Assembly (NCBI GenBank): GCA_907163375.1 | Contig: CAJQUW010014422.1 | Coordinates: 1-64,000, forward strand | Length of the DNA stretch: 64,000 bases | Origin: Prostheceraeus crozeri | Lineage: Eukaryota > Platyhelminthes > Polycladida > Euryleptidae | Direction of reading: 5' to 3' | Part shown: positions 24,001 through 35,700 of the stretch, in pieces | Position numbering within the stretch: the first letter of the stretch is position 1 | Layout of the letters: each line of letters starts with the position of its first letter | Program-made: the position numbers and the translations under genes | Notes under the pieces: model-generated | Told to the model about the DNA's origin: nothing | The model's database searches: none | Seen by the model: only the letters and a program-made list of their open reading frames with translations

Positions 24001-24725
24001 GACCATGACTTCATATGCACCTTGTTAGTGGTCTGTAAGTGATTGGAATTGATAAAGAAGCATAAATTTTTCAGAAATTTACAAAAATTCTCGATTTTCG
24101 AAAAGTGATCAAATTCTTAAGGTTCCCAAGGTCCAAACTTGACAAAATTTGAATTCATTGTCAAAAATAGGTAGAGATCAAAAGTCACAACAACCACAGT
24201 CGTAGTAGCTGTTGTCATTTTGCTGCAATATCAGAGAATGTCTAGGGGAGCTCCAGGACCCTCCTTCGGGTAAAAAAGGGCTAAAATAGTGCTATCCTCC
24301 TATTTTTTGGTTGCAATTCTTGTCCCGCAAAGTTGACCCAAAAACAGTCAGGTCTACATGCAGCAGATTGGCCCTTAATGGAAACGAGGATAAGGATAGT
24401 ATTTCATTTCATGACTTTTTCGCGACGCCAACGCCGACTTGCTACAACACTGCATTGTCATCATGAATTTGCAAAACCATTTATCAATCCCTCACAATTT
24501 GACATGTAACTTACTTGGGAACTTCATCAGGAGGCACGTATCCCTCACGAACACGAATCGCTTTTCGCCATGTACCGTCCGGTCTTTGAGAAGCAGGAAT
24601 TACCAGGTGACCTGATGATAAAGCATGAATTATGTTCAACCATGCCTCAACTGCAGTAAAATCAAAGTGAGCATTTTCTTACCCTTTTCATCCCGCACGA
24701 CACCTTCTCTTGAACACTCTGCCAT
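21004..24725 (-). CDS. PYM1: PYM1, partner of Mago and Y14 (complete, four exons)
   Basis: PYM1 binds the Mago-Y14 core of the exon junction complex and the 40S ribosome, and helps strip the complex from mRNA in the cytoplasm. Coding exons on the minus strand are 24683-24725, 24515-24611, 22820-23064 and 21004-21230. All have GT/AG borders and compatible phases (43+97+245+227 = 612 nt, 203 residues; human PYM1 has 204). Residues 20-41 hold the Mago-binding N-terminus, with [11 protein letters not shown] and [14 protein letters not shown]. Around residues 95-105 a lysine run (KNKKKKKKK) and then a Glu-rich stretch follow. The C-terminal 55 residues form a predicted coiled coil ([26 protein letters not shown]), the ribosome-binding end. 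The start MAECSREG lies in a 43-nt first coding exon, followed by a 71-bp intron. Intron 2 ends in a long (CT)n tract before its AG. No defect is visible. Confidence 0.92.
21330..21495. repeat. GC-rich segment in PYM1 intron 3, unidentified
   Basis: A compact GC-rich block (for example GACCTGTGGATTGTCCCCGT and CCGCCGCTGGGAGCGGGCGA) stands out from AT-rich intron sequence. It contains short inverted pairs such as GACCCTCCC/GGGAGGG. It may be the end of a SINE or LINE, but nothing named was matched. Confidence 0.3.
21876..22005 (+). repeat. Local tandem duplication in PYM1 intron 3
   Basis: The words ATCACTCT.TAAATTTGTAAATATA and ATCTCA.GTATTTT occur twice about 80 bp apart, separated by a TACATGTTATATGATGTACA palindrome. 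A simple duplication event explains this. Confidence 0.45.
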
Positions 24726-25080
24726 TCACTGAAAAGTACGAAATATTCATCACATAACAATTAGAGCTCTTCTTCAGACATTTATGAAATTACAAAACAG
24801 AAAATTAATTGTTGTATGTCTTCGAGTAATAGCCGCTCTCGAAATAGCAGCGACCATTACTCGAAGCTGTAAATCTCAGTCTGGCAGCCAGAACGATGCC
24901 AAAAAAGGGACCTTCACAGAAAGATGTACACCCTATGCCTACTACACATATGCACGTCTGCCGAGCTCTAGTTAGCTCCTCTCCTTGTCAGACATGATCA
25001 AGGAAAAACACAGTTAATTCAATGGGACGGAAATTGCAGTTGTTGGTTAAATGATATTTTCTTTGTTTTATTTTATTAAG
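24726..25080. other. Region upstream of PYM1, small hairpin
   Basis: This is the expected PYM1 5' UTR and promoter side. CTTCGAGTAAT (24820-24830) and ATTACTCGAAG (24856-24866) form a perfect 11-bp stem with a 25-base loop. No TATA box could be assigned. Confidence 0.35.
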
Positions 25081-25346
25081 TGAAAATTACTGAGTCTGGA
25101 GCTATAATTTTCGGCGTGATATGTCTTCAAGTAATTTCCTATCATGTGCACTGTGCATGTGATATTATCATACCTTAAATAGGCAATGCATGCGAGAATG
25201 TGGCTCAATGTGGATAAAGTGGGCCAATATGTTGGCTTTCCAAATCATGTGTTTAGCGTCATAGATGAATATTCATGAACATGATAACAAATGACTTGAA
25301 GACATATCATGCCGAAAATTATGACTCTAGTCTCAGTACTTTTCCA
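25081..25346. repeat. Palindromic MITE
   Basis: Arms of about 55 bp (25081-25135 and 25290-25346) are inverted copies with a few mismatches. Both contain ATAATTTTCGGC.TGATATG and TCTTCAAGT. The total length is about 266 bp with no coding potential, which fits a foldback MITE. A target duplication was not seen, so the superfamily is unknown. Confidence 0.65.
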
Positions 25347-25678
25347 GTAAAAAGAGAAATCATGGAAAATTTCATTTTTGACAAAAAATGCAATCTGCTT
25401 CCCATTGGATTAACATGTGCTTTCTTCGATCACATTTGTACTCAACCTAGCAGGAATATACTGAGCGGCATTTCTTGACTGCTGTTTGCGTACCCCTAAC
25501 TGAAAAGCATGCACTTTCTCTCATCCACAACAGTCATAGCTAATCATTTATGCGGAATATTACTTGAATAGGATGGCCGCGAACAGAAGACTACGTTTCA
25601 TATCGGAGTAGGTAAAAACCAGTTCTGTCTTCTTCTAAAATTTTATGGCTAAGAGATGACGTTAAAAGCTATTTACAG
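25347..25678. other. Intergenic, nothing recognised
   Basis: No gene or element end was recognised. Sequence near 25610-25678 may belong to the retroelement carrying the hammerhead-like motif that follows. Confidence 0.35.
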
Positions 25679-25714
25679 GCCCGACGTTTCACGCCTTCGC
25701 GCTTCCTCAGGGGC
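25679..25714 (-). ncRNA. Hammerhead-ribozyme-like motif with full core
   Basis: On the minus strand GCCC and GGGC form stem I. The core reads CTGAGGA, a perfect CTGANGA. A short, slightly bulged stem II (AGCGC with GCGT around GAAG) follows, then GAAAC and GTC just before GGGC. This is the best-conserved hammerhead in the window. In animals such minimal type I hammerheads are known from the ends of Penelope-like retroelements, so this is probably the remnant of one. No element coding region was found next to it. Confidence 0.55.
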
Positions 25715-26189
25715 AACACTATTACAATATTACTTGACTTTCTCGATGTACTGATCGTAATAAATATACTACAAATTTTCACAGACCGGCTTTTCAAAAG
25801 TGCAGAATTTTTCATTGCACTATGAACCTGGGACTTTAACTTGATGTTGCCAACTTTACAGACACTTTCGATGGAAATCTGGGACTAATAGAGCAATCAT
25901 TATAAACTTCAACAAAAAGAGTTTTCTGGCTTTCATGGTGTTACTCCACTTGATCAACTGACCACTTAGGAGAATCACGAAATAAATTGAATTAACATCT
26001 CAACCATGTCAACAAATAGATTTTGAAGCAATGCACCAATGGTCCATGCATTGCAGGCGACAGTTGTTATGAAGTATAGCAGTAGTTCCTAAATTTAGAA
26101 TTACTCGATTGATGAATCAGATTATCAGTATTTCTATTCGGAGCATCACCAATGAGTAAGATCGAGTTCGTTTTCGTACTCACTCCCTC
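25715..26189. other. Intergenic, nothing recognised
   Basis: AT-rich. No gene was recognised. Confidence 0.35.
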
Positions 26190-27040
26190 CTGTTTCACAA
26201 TCGTTGAGCCCGTCCGACGGGGTTAGACGATTGTTTCCAAATTACGTGTCTCCATTTAATCCGATCATTGGCGAGCGAAGGGCTGAGGTTCATGATCTTC
26301 ATGTCCTCCGACACTGTTTGCAGCCACGTTTTACGGGGTCTGTCGATCGATCTCTGCCCACCTACTTCCATTCTGAACGCCCGCTAGAGTCACTTCGTCT
26401 TTCGACTTGACCGAGCAAGCGCAGCCGAGAACGACGCAAAGTACAGCTAATGTCCTCTAGGCCAAATTTCCCTCGAAGTTCTTCACCCCTCCTTCGTTCA
26501 CAAAGCCTGACTCCGCGCATTCTTCTTGACATGGCATTGTCGGTTCTCTCAAGCTCTTCCTTGCCTTGTGGCTGGTCTTCACCGCCCATGATTCACTTCC
26601 GAGGGTCATCGCACTTCTTACACAAGTTGAGTAAACCTCGACTATCAACTTCAAGGGTTAGCACGTGAGGTTGAAAAGGATGAAAGCTCGTAGAATTTCT
26701 TCCACGCACAACGTACCCTTGATGCCACCGCCAAGTCGTTACTTCCTGCAGCACTCAAAGTGTCGCCGCGGTAGCAGAATGACTCAACCTTCTTAAACTC
26801 ATGATCGTGCAGGAATCGATCAGAATCGATCATGTCAGAAAGATGAACAGTCCTCTGATTTGAACAGACTCTGCACACAAATTCCTGGTTCACGGGAGGA
26901 AGACTACCGGACATGCCACTTCTTCTTAAGTGGATCCACTTGCTGTACCGATTGCAAAGGATGAAGTTGACACCAACACCACAAATTCCACATGGCCATT
27001 TGTCGCGAGCAGGAAACAGCTTTGTCGTGACTGTCAATTT
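26190..27040 (-). mobile_element. LINE 3' part with PHD-like zinc motif
   Basis: This is the C-terminal third of an endonuclease/reverse-transcriptase LINE. From 27037 downward the minus strand reads KWPCGICGVGV, WIHLRRSGMSG and FVCRVC, a PHD-like cysteine-histidine motif found before the RT thumb of this LINE group. Next come KKVESFCYRGD and ASRVRCAWKKFYEL. In other frames follow STCVRSAMTLGSESWAVK and VRLCERRRGEELRGKFGLED, then SRLRLLGQVERRS. The order matches the family, with about three frame changes. The catalytic RT core is missing, so this copy is 5'-truncated and dead. The fragment is GC-richer than its flanks. Confidence 0.7.
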
Positions 27041-29738
27041 TTCATCTATCGCGCACTATACCCATTCAAAATAAATTGTTGGAAGCATTTTTATTTATCA
27101 CTCTTCTATTCTTGAATATATAACATCTCAATTTCACGGATCTCAGGGCAATGTAAAACACCCCTTCACAAAAATTTTCCAGAACGAAATAGTTGTGAAC
27201 AAATGAAGATTGTTACAATCTGGAAAAAAAATGCTTCGCATTGATGAGATTATTCGAAGACAGAACTTTCGCATGCAATTGATATGATTATTAAAGAACG
27301 AAAAATAAGCGTCTAACTATGAAGTAAAAATGTTTATCAGATTTATCTAAATCGCGCATTTCACGTATGCAGAACGCAAAAATGTAGCCTGACTTATTTT
27401 AGGAAGAGAGAGTGTTGGTCAAGGCATTGCAAGCTTCAGTATTAATTTTAAAGTACATGCAGCTACTCAATTTAGAATTCCACTAATGAATCAGTTAGAT
27501 CAAGGTTGCTATAGCGCTTGCGTTGAGTCACCCCAAGACAAGCGCATTCGGTTTTGCTTGGCTTTACACCCAAACAAGAATTTCGATGGCCCAAGCCTAA
27601 CCACATGCAAAATTCTACCACCATAGAATTGAATCATAGGTCCCCAGAGGGCTTGGGATCCACAAGCAAGCCTAGCATGATTCCAGCTGCCATAGGCCCC
27701 ATGCCATTATTATAGGCCGATACCACACATAAATTCTACTATATAAGCCCACGCCTTAACCTGGCTTTATAGTGCCTCCATACATCATTATTCGCTAGAC
27801 GTCAAACAGGTCAGCAGCATCCCTTTAGTGTAGTCGATCGATAGACAACAATAGTAGACCATGAGACATAGATGTTGCTTGTGGAACAATGGATCATGAG
27901 CTTGATCATCAGCCAGAGAGCTATTATTCCCTCTTTTCTAAGAATCTGTGACTAACTGGCTCTTCTTGAGAGAATCGCAGCCCACAGCTGAGCGCTGTGA
28001 CTGCGTGACAGCAGCAGCACAGTAGTAGGTTAGATACTCAATGGAAAATGTGAAGTAGTGTCGAAAAAATACCACGAGACCGAGAAGGAAAATATGAGAC
28101 TTACACAGACTTACAGCAGAAGTTTTGCTTCGTCTTTCAGGGTTTGGGAATGGGTTTGACACACAAGCCTTGTGTCCAAAAGCCAAGCAGCAACCTTGGT
28201 TAGATGCCTATATAGCAGTGAATCAAGTGTACATCTTCATGGACTAAACACTGGGAAAAAAAGCTTTGGTTCTGCTCATTCCCGATCTACTGACGATTAA
28301 GTTGATCTACGCGGCAAATATCTATTCCACTCCAGGAAATACAACACTGATGGTTAAGCAGAATTTTTACAGCTAAAACATTACGCCATCATGGAAGGAA
28401 GCGATATCTTAGGGATGCATTGGTCAACTTTGCTATTGGCATCATGTACTTCTCATGTAGAAATTCCCACTTTTGTTTGACATAAATTTTACGCTGCTAG
28501 CTACGGAGGATAATTAGTGCCAAGTATCATAAGTCTCAAAATCATGTCGGATGAATCTGGTGGTAATAAAGTTATTTCAGTATCTTCAAATTTAGTTCAA
28601 CATTATAGGTCATCCTATCAATCAACACAAAACATTTTCGTGTGTCAAATATTAGGCTGCCACGTAATGATGGACAAATGCATGAAATGTCAAGCACGGA
28701 TGGATTATCATAAGTTACAGGCAAGTCGAATCCTCTGAATATTAATTATTTTACAGGTTTACAACCGCGTACCGGACGAATGAATAATGATTCAGAGATT
28801 AAATCCTGTCCCTTGAATTGCCTGAACTGATCTAACGACACTAACTTCTGATGACTTTTAGGCAAAATGACTATTGTATGTCTCTAATGACTAATGTATT
28901 CGAATTTAACGAAAGCCGACACACGCCTATATTCAGGCAACGCAGTTGCAATTTCATGAGTACTGCCTATTTGTCGTATGAAACAGCTAAATTTATGATT
29001 GAATGAGCTTTACACGTATTTTCTGAGCGACTGATTTCAACACTTTCCTATAGATGTCTTCAGGTAATTAGTTTATGAAAATATAGAATAATATTTAATA
29101 TTTACATCAAGATATAAGAGATACAAACTTTCTGACACAAAAAATAAATTAGGACAGAAACTAGCTGGAATTCCTATTACCTAGTTTTTCTATCACAAAT
29201 TTTGTGAATTTTAAATCTTATTCTATATTTTCATGAATTCATTACCTGAGGACGGCCAAAGATAGCAGTTGAAATTAGTACTTGCAGTTCAGAAAATTAA
29301 GATCACTCTATCATCTGAATTTGGCTCTTTCCAAAGACAAAAAAACCCATAGCCAATGAATCTTTCATAAATAACTCAAGAGTATTGCTATTCATGACTG
29401 CTGATAGGCTTATGTTTACTTTAAATCAAAGTACAATTATTTAATTGAAACGAAGGTGTAGTAGACAAAAACAGTAGACACATGAAAATTGACATTTTTC
29501 CATAAAGATGGCAAAAAAATATGCAAATCGCGATTAACAAAATGTAAAATAAAAAGTTTGATTCCATTACCGATAACCCATTATTAATTGATTGTTCCAC
29601 AATTAAAACGAGCAATTATTGAAAGGAGATGAATACATATAGAAATCCCAAGATATTCAAGGCTTCCTACTCCAACATACGAGCTGCCCTGCGATGTACA
29701 TGCATCAAATGAAAGCACATTGTTACAAAATCAGAATC
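27041..29738. other. Intergenic between LINE fragment and neugrin-like gene
   Basis: No exon or repeat end was supported. Several TAGGCC words lie at 27690-27720. The part just below 29739 is downstream of the neugrin-like gene's poly(A) signal. Open frames at 27938-28186 and 28517-28738 lack domains and splice support. Confidence 0.4.
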
Positions 29739-29744
29739 TTTATT
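29739..29744 (-). promoter_or_regulatory. NGRN: Poly(A) signal overlapping the stop codon
   Basis: The minus strand reads TGAATAAA, where TGA (29746-29744) is the stop codon of the neugrin-like gene and AATAAA starts on its last base. If used, the 3' UTR would be only about 10-30 bases. No other close minus-strand AATAAA was noticed. Confidence 0.6.
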
Positions 29745-32700
29745 CACTGTCTCCGCGATCTTCTGAAGCTGTACTTAAAAATCCGAGCATTGTCTAATCC
29801 TGACCTCTCAGGCAACGCTAATGGAGGCCTGCCATCTCGAGGTTTGCCCCCTCGAGTTTTAGCTACCGCAAATACATCGTCTTTTTCATCTACCTCAAAC
29901 TGTTCAAATATCCGACTGACATCGTCTATCTTTTGCGACTGGCCACCACTAGCCTCCTCCTTTCTTAACGCCGAGCTCTCCGCATCTCTGAGAGCTAAAG
30001 AGGAGGCAGCGTACATGTTGAAAGCACTTGACACTTCACTATGATTCACCAACTTGACTTCCTCCTTTTGGCTTGCTGTCGGAAGAACTCCGGAATCGGT
30101 ATAACTCCTGAGGACACTCTTTGGATTGAAATCGCTATCTAGGCGAGTAAGGAGCTGCTTCTGCTGTCTTTTACAGCGGGCGATGAATCTAACCACACGT
30201 TGGTCTGGTTCCTCCGGTCTAGCCATGTTCATATAGAGAGCTTCAAACGGTCCAACCATCTGCTTCTTTTGAATTTTCTGCTCTTGCAATTCCTCCACGA
30301 ATTGTCGCTCTGACAGCGGCAGTTCTGCGTTCCCACCTGCGTGAATGAGTAGATGCCATTTCGATGTGTTGATTAACCATTGAAATCCTGTAAAGAGCAA
30401 AAAAAATGAGACTGTTAAGGACTGCTGTAAAGATGTAAGAATAAGTGAGGAAAAGTGTAGATTATCTGAAGATAACTTCAGCAATGCTACCTAATTATCG
30501 ACCTCACTGTTTACAGTTAAGTACAACACAACACAACTTGCAGTCAAAGTAAAGTACAACACAACATCTCAGACAAAACCATAGTTGCATTTTCAACGGA
30601 TGAAAGAGAAACTTCGTGCATTGACATCTCTCACCAGGTTGGTAGAGATGTCATAGTGAGAGCGGAGCTACCTCCCAAAGCACATATACTCGAATTCTTG
30701 ACCTTCTGCACATGCACGTGCGTATCGAATCGCGCCCATTTACCAGCTGAGAAGGGCTATGTGCCCAGACAGCTTCACTGCTAACCATGTTTGATGTATC
30801 TCTTGCATACGACTGTACGAGTATATCGGCACAAAAAATGCCGATGGTACTACCCAAAGTTTCTAAGTCATCAAACTCTTTCTGGGATTACAAAATGCCA
30901 TCATTTCATGGGAACAAATTCTCAATTTTAATTTAAGCTGGCAACTTCTAAATCCCGTTTTAACGCACTCAACGCACAAGACTCGCAAGAAATTCTTGAT
31001 AGATATTTCATGTAAGAAAAAAATATAGATTAAAATTCACCATTTCCATCGGTACACTAAAATATGTAGATAACATGAATTCTCAGCAAGAAAATGTATT
31101 AGTACATGCGTCACATTCATTCATAGAGCTATCATGGAAGTTATTAATTGATGGAACGATCTGACAAAATTTATCACTTTATCATAAAATGAATACCTAC
31201 CGCCTGCATACTACTTGATTGCAATTTTTTAGTAAGATACACAGAAAACATGCGTCCGAATATCGAAGCAGAAGGAAACACGTGATTCAGCTACATTCAG
31301 TCTAGGGTCGATTATCTTTCCTACATGGACATGATTAATTGATAAAATACCGATTTTCAGTGAGCTCAATTTCCAAACTGCAGTAAAATTGCTCTGAATA
31401 ACAGGAAAATGTATCATCTGATTTGAATTGAATCTAATTAAGAAATGGATTAATTAAATTTGACTACTTCTGAGATGATCGACAGCTGGCTTGTCGACGA
31501 CACTGCTAAACCCTCGAAAACAAGTAAGCTACAAAGGTGAAGCTAAAAAGGGCTAAAATAATCAGGAAGAACTCCAATGAAGAATACAAATTTGTACCAC
31601 GAACTTGCGGAGCTTTCAGTGAAGTAATCAAGTTCATTGAAAGAGGAAACATCTATTGAGGACTGTTCCTGTGTGTCGCCAACCTAGGGAAATCTCTGTG
31701 CTTCTCTGTATGACTACAAGGAATGGTAATGTGATAACCGGGTGTCTACAAAGCTCTTTTGAAAAATTTCGAGGTTTTCCCTGTCAGTCTAGGTTCAGTT
31801 TATAACCTTTTTTGCTGACATTTCGCAAAACCTATGGTTTTAAAGTATCTAGAATGTTCTTTTGAACGACATGCTCCCCACAAAGAAGCAATCAGTGAGT
31901 AACTTCCATAAACTAATGTATTTGAATAAAACTCAGGCGATGCAAAAAAATGTTTTTCAACAAAACTTTTGACAAAATCTTCAACGAAGTGCATTTCCTG
32001 TATACGTCCAGTTTCCCAGTTTTTCCCGGTAAGTAGACACCCTGGATAAGAAGTCGCATAGTTATCCCTTTCTGTACTTCCGATGAATGAATGAGGACGT
32101 GTAACAGTCATTGATTCATCCCCTAAAGCATGTCAAAGAGCAATTACCGAGAGGGAGAGCTGTCATAATCAACATCCATCAGTGGAACAGTCCGAATCTA
32201 CAAAAAAATCCGATTCACAAAGCAGGGAATTAAAGAAAACGATTGACTTCAATCAATCGCTCAACCTTGTTTTCAAAAATGAATTGGAGATCACAAATAT
32301 ACAGTATAGGGATGGAAAAAGATTTTTACATGAAAAACAAGAGAAAAAACAGAGAGCGCTCTTTTTTGCGCTTTTTTCGAGTTTTTCCTCATAGAATCTT
32401 TTTTCAACTTTCTCACAAAATTTTTATTGGTATAATTGCTAACGCTACGAATAACAATTGGTAATATCTCAGCAAGTACAGGACATCGCAATACCCGAAA
32501 TATACTCAGAAAGAAACTTTCTTGTAAATTATATTCGAAATGGAAAAACTCATTCAAAAAACTTGCCCTTTTTCTTCAATTCATATATTTTGAAACTCAT
32601 CAACAAAGATAGCGCAAGTGTGTAGATGATGACTATTAGCTAATACATGGACCTATGCTAGTATGCGCGGGACACGGGTAGTCAAGGTGAATTGTACGTA

Positions 32701-35700
32701 ACTAGCTATATAATTACATTGTCTAATTTATATTCCCTTTATATTGTCCTCTCAGTGTCAGCAAAAAGTGGCAGCTTAAGTTCAACAAGGCGCAGCTTGA
32801 GCCAGGGGTGTGGAAGCGGAGCGGATGCCCGACAATCACTTCCGCCTCCGAAAGTATCATGACTGACGCGATTCGCGTGTCAGGGCGAGGCGAGGCACTT
32901 CTGACTTTTGACCTTAAGTCTCGATATAAGTCTAAATTAAAATAAATTCAAGTTCACTTAAGTCACAGCTCTCTGGAAAACACGATATGCTCATTGCATT
33001 TCCTCTTTGGACTGCCATACTAAGTCGTTGGCGGAGAAATGAAGTATCTCGCAGCTCGCCAGCAGCGTCCTTTATCCTCTGTCCGACGGTTCTCATAAAT
33101 AGCTGGGCAACAAAACCCCAAGCACCGAGGGTCTCTGCGGCGATAGGACAAAAGGTGTATGAATGTTGTAGATCCCGTACTTCAGACGCTTCTTCTCCTC
33201 AGCTCTGGACGCAAATTTTCCTGATCCTTGACTTGAAACTTGAAGGTTGCTGGTAGCCAGGGTGTCGACGCAAGTGAAGTCCCACACAAGGTGCTTGCCT
33301 TTCTTCCAAGGTCCCAAGGTTGCTCCATCAGGTCTTTTGCCATCGGTTCGAGATAGGCCTGGCGGCTCAAGGATAGAGGGTGAGCCTGCCGAGACCAGCG
33401 CTCTTCGTAACAAGTCATTTGCCTCTGCATGACGCGCGGAGCGACCTCGGTTGAAGCGACAGCTTAGTCAATGGGTCCTTGAACTGTCGACCTGGGAACC
33501 ACATTTGCAAGTATATGGGAGGCAAATGTCAGCAATATATACGTCAGAAATGATATGAGTTAAGCAATAGTTGTCATATTTAGTGTTTACCCTATTACAC
33601 CTAATTACAAATTGACACCTGTATTACTAAGTGCAATCACTTCTAATTTTCTCATTATGATGACAGGAATGTGTATTATCTCAGAATACTGGCATTTGAA
33701 ATCAGAAAACCTCAGTATCATCTTATCAATGACAACTTTACACAATGCAGATTGGTGTGTCTTGAGGCAATTTCATTGGATGATATTCTTAAATGTGAGT
33801 TCGTTTTCTAAGAATTTTCAACAGTTCCCGAACATTGAAAGACAAGGCTTGCAGTAATCAATAGATTTCTAGATTTCATTGTAACATTCTCAGACACTCT
33901 TTCAGTCGTTTAATATTTTTTACTACACACGTGTTGGGAAAATATGACGTTTTTATTTCACAATTTCCTAAAGGTCAAAATTTTCAGTAAATTTGAAAAA
34001 TATTTGACTTTTTGGCAGTCAAAAAATCGCATACAAGTCAGCTGGTGTTTACGACAGAAAGTTCGTGGAGACTGAAATGTCAACGTCAGAACCTATAAGT
34101 CGTAAAAAAGTGGAAAATGAGGAAGAAGGGGCTCGAAATAAAGAGGTGTGTAGCCCATGTCCGGTATCTAATAATTGGAAACGGAAGCGGGCGGAAGCGG
34201 AAACGAATAAAATTCAATCGCTTACGCAGCCCTGGCTTGAGCTGACGATTTTACCGATACTCAATAGGATAATAAACTGATGAGATCAATGCATTTCTCT
34301 TTATCACCAGTCACAAAACTGCTGCAGTCTGGTGACGCGCGAAGCATGATTATTGAAAGTGTGCCTCGGTTTTCATTTTTTGTCCATTCCTTTCTGACTC
34401 ATCATGGAACGAAGTGTCAGAAATCACGTTGCACGGGTAAACGCAGCCTACAGCGCAATTTTCACACAAAAATTTGCAGAACGTTTGGAAATTTTTATAA
34501 GAGAAACTGAAAACTTGAAATGGAGGCAGATTAGTGGAGTCGTCTTCGCTAGCAATTGTTTTTCAGTTACCTATTGATACAGTAGATGTCATGAAACTAC
34601 TCGTCAAGTGTGCAAATCGAAGTGTCGAAGACTGCTACTTATTTGCAGCACTGATTTTATAAAGGTGTTGGGAATACATTCTAAGTTTATAAAATATGCT
34701 TCCTGATTGAATGTCTCTCTTTCAGAATGAAAAAATAACATGGCCATTCTTCGTTTTTTCAACTAGCCTACATTTTTGCTTTTTCGAACCCTTCAAACAC
34801 ATTGTATGCAAAATCAGCAAGACTCTTCAATATCACAACTTTGTCATTCTGTTCTAAAGTGTGAAAGCATAACTACAGAGTTTTGATGTGGAAATCATTT
34901 TAAGTCTGCGAATCGCTACCGATGATGTCATGGAAATTTAGTTTATTGTATGTCATTCGCTGTCGGCATCCACTTGCTAATTTCCACGAGAACAAACGTG
35001 CCGATCACCGATCATGTAACAGCAGTAGTACTTCATTTACTTCAAATTTTCTATAACAGCAACGACAAAACAGACTATGATCTCTGAATGTGTTGAGGTG
35101 TCCCTTATGTCAGGATGCGTAGAAATCAAGCTGAGACAGTACATAGCATTGGTTTCAATCGGCAACCTTTCGGTGTGATCTAGTCTATACGTGTGAGGTC
35201 ATTCGAGAGCGTCTGTCAAGGTCGACCCAACAACTAAAAGTGTGATCGTCAAATCATTCAGATTTGAAAAAAAAAAGAAATAAAAAAAAGAGCATCATTG
35301 GTTTCTATCGGTAACCTTTCGGTCTAATCTAGCGTAGCTTGGTCTCCGTGGAACAGTGGTTAAGTACTTGGCCTAGCGATCTTTTGGTCCGGAGGTCGAG
35401 CCCCGAAGGTGTCATTGGAAGTCGGCAGGAAGGGCATCCGGACTAAAAGTACTACAACGCTCCATAAGTCTGACTATGTCGGCACCGTCCAAGCCCCAAG
35501 TATGGGGAGTAGTGACGCAAAAAGCTAGCCTAGGCGTAGGGTGCTACATAACATACCCCCTGTGTTTACCCACCACTAAAACCCAACCAGACGATCAGGT
35601 CCCAGCATCTCTAACCACGTACTACACGGTGGCATACAAGAAATTTGGCAACATTTTCGTCTATGCTCGACCCCCCCCCCTGGTGCCTGGTTTACGCTGA

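Noticed and set aside
34065-34280. 71-codon acidic and basic frame (SEPISRKKVENEEEGA)
   Set aside because: It runs into the hAT-like terminal repeat and has no domain; it may be a transposase N-terminal remnant, but this is not supported.
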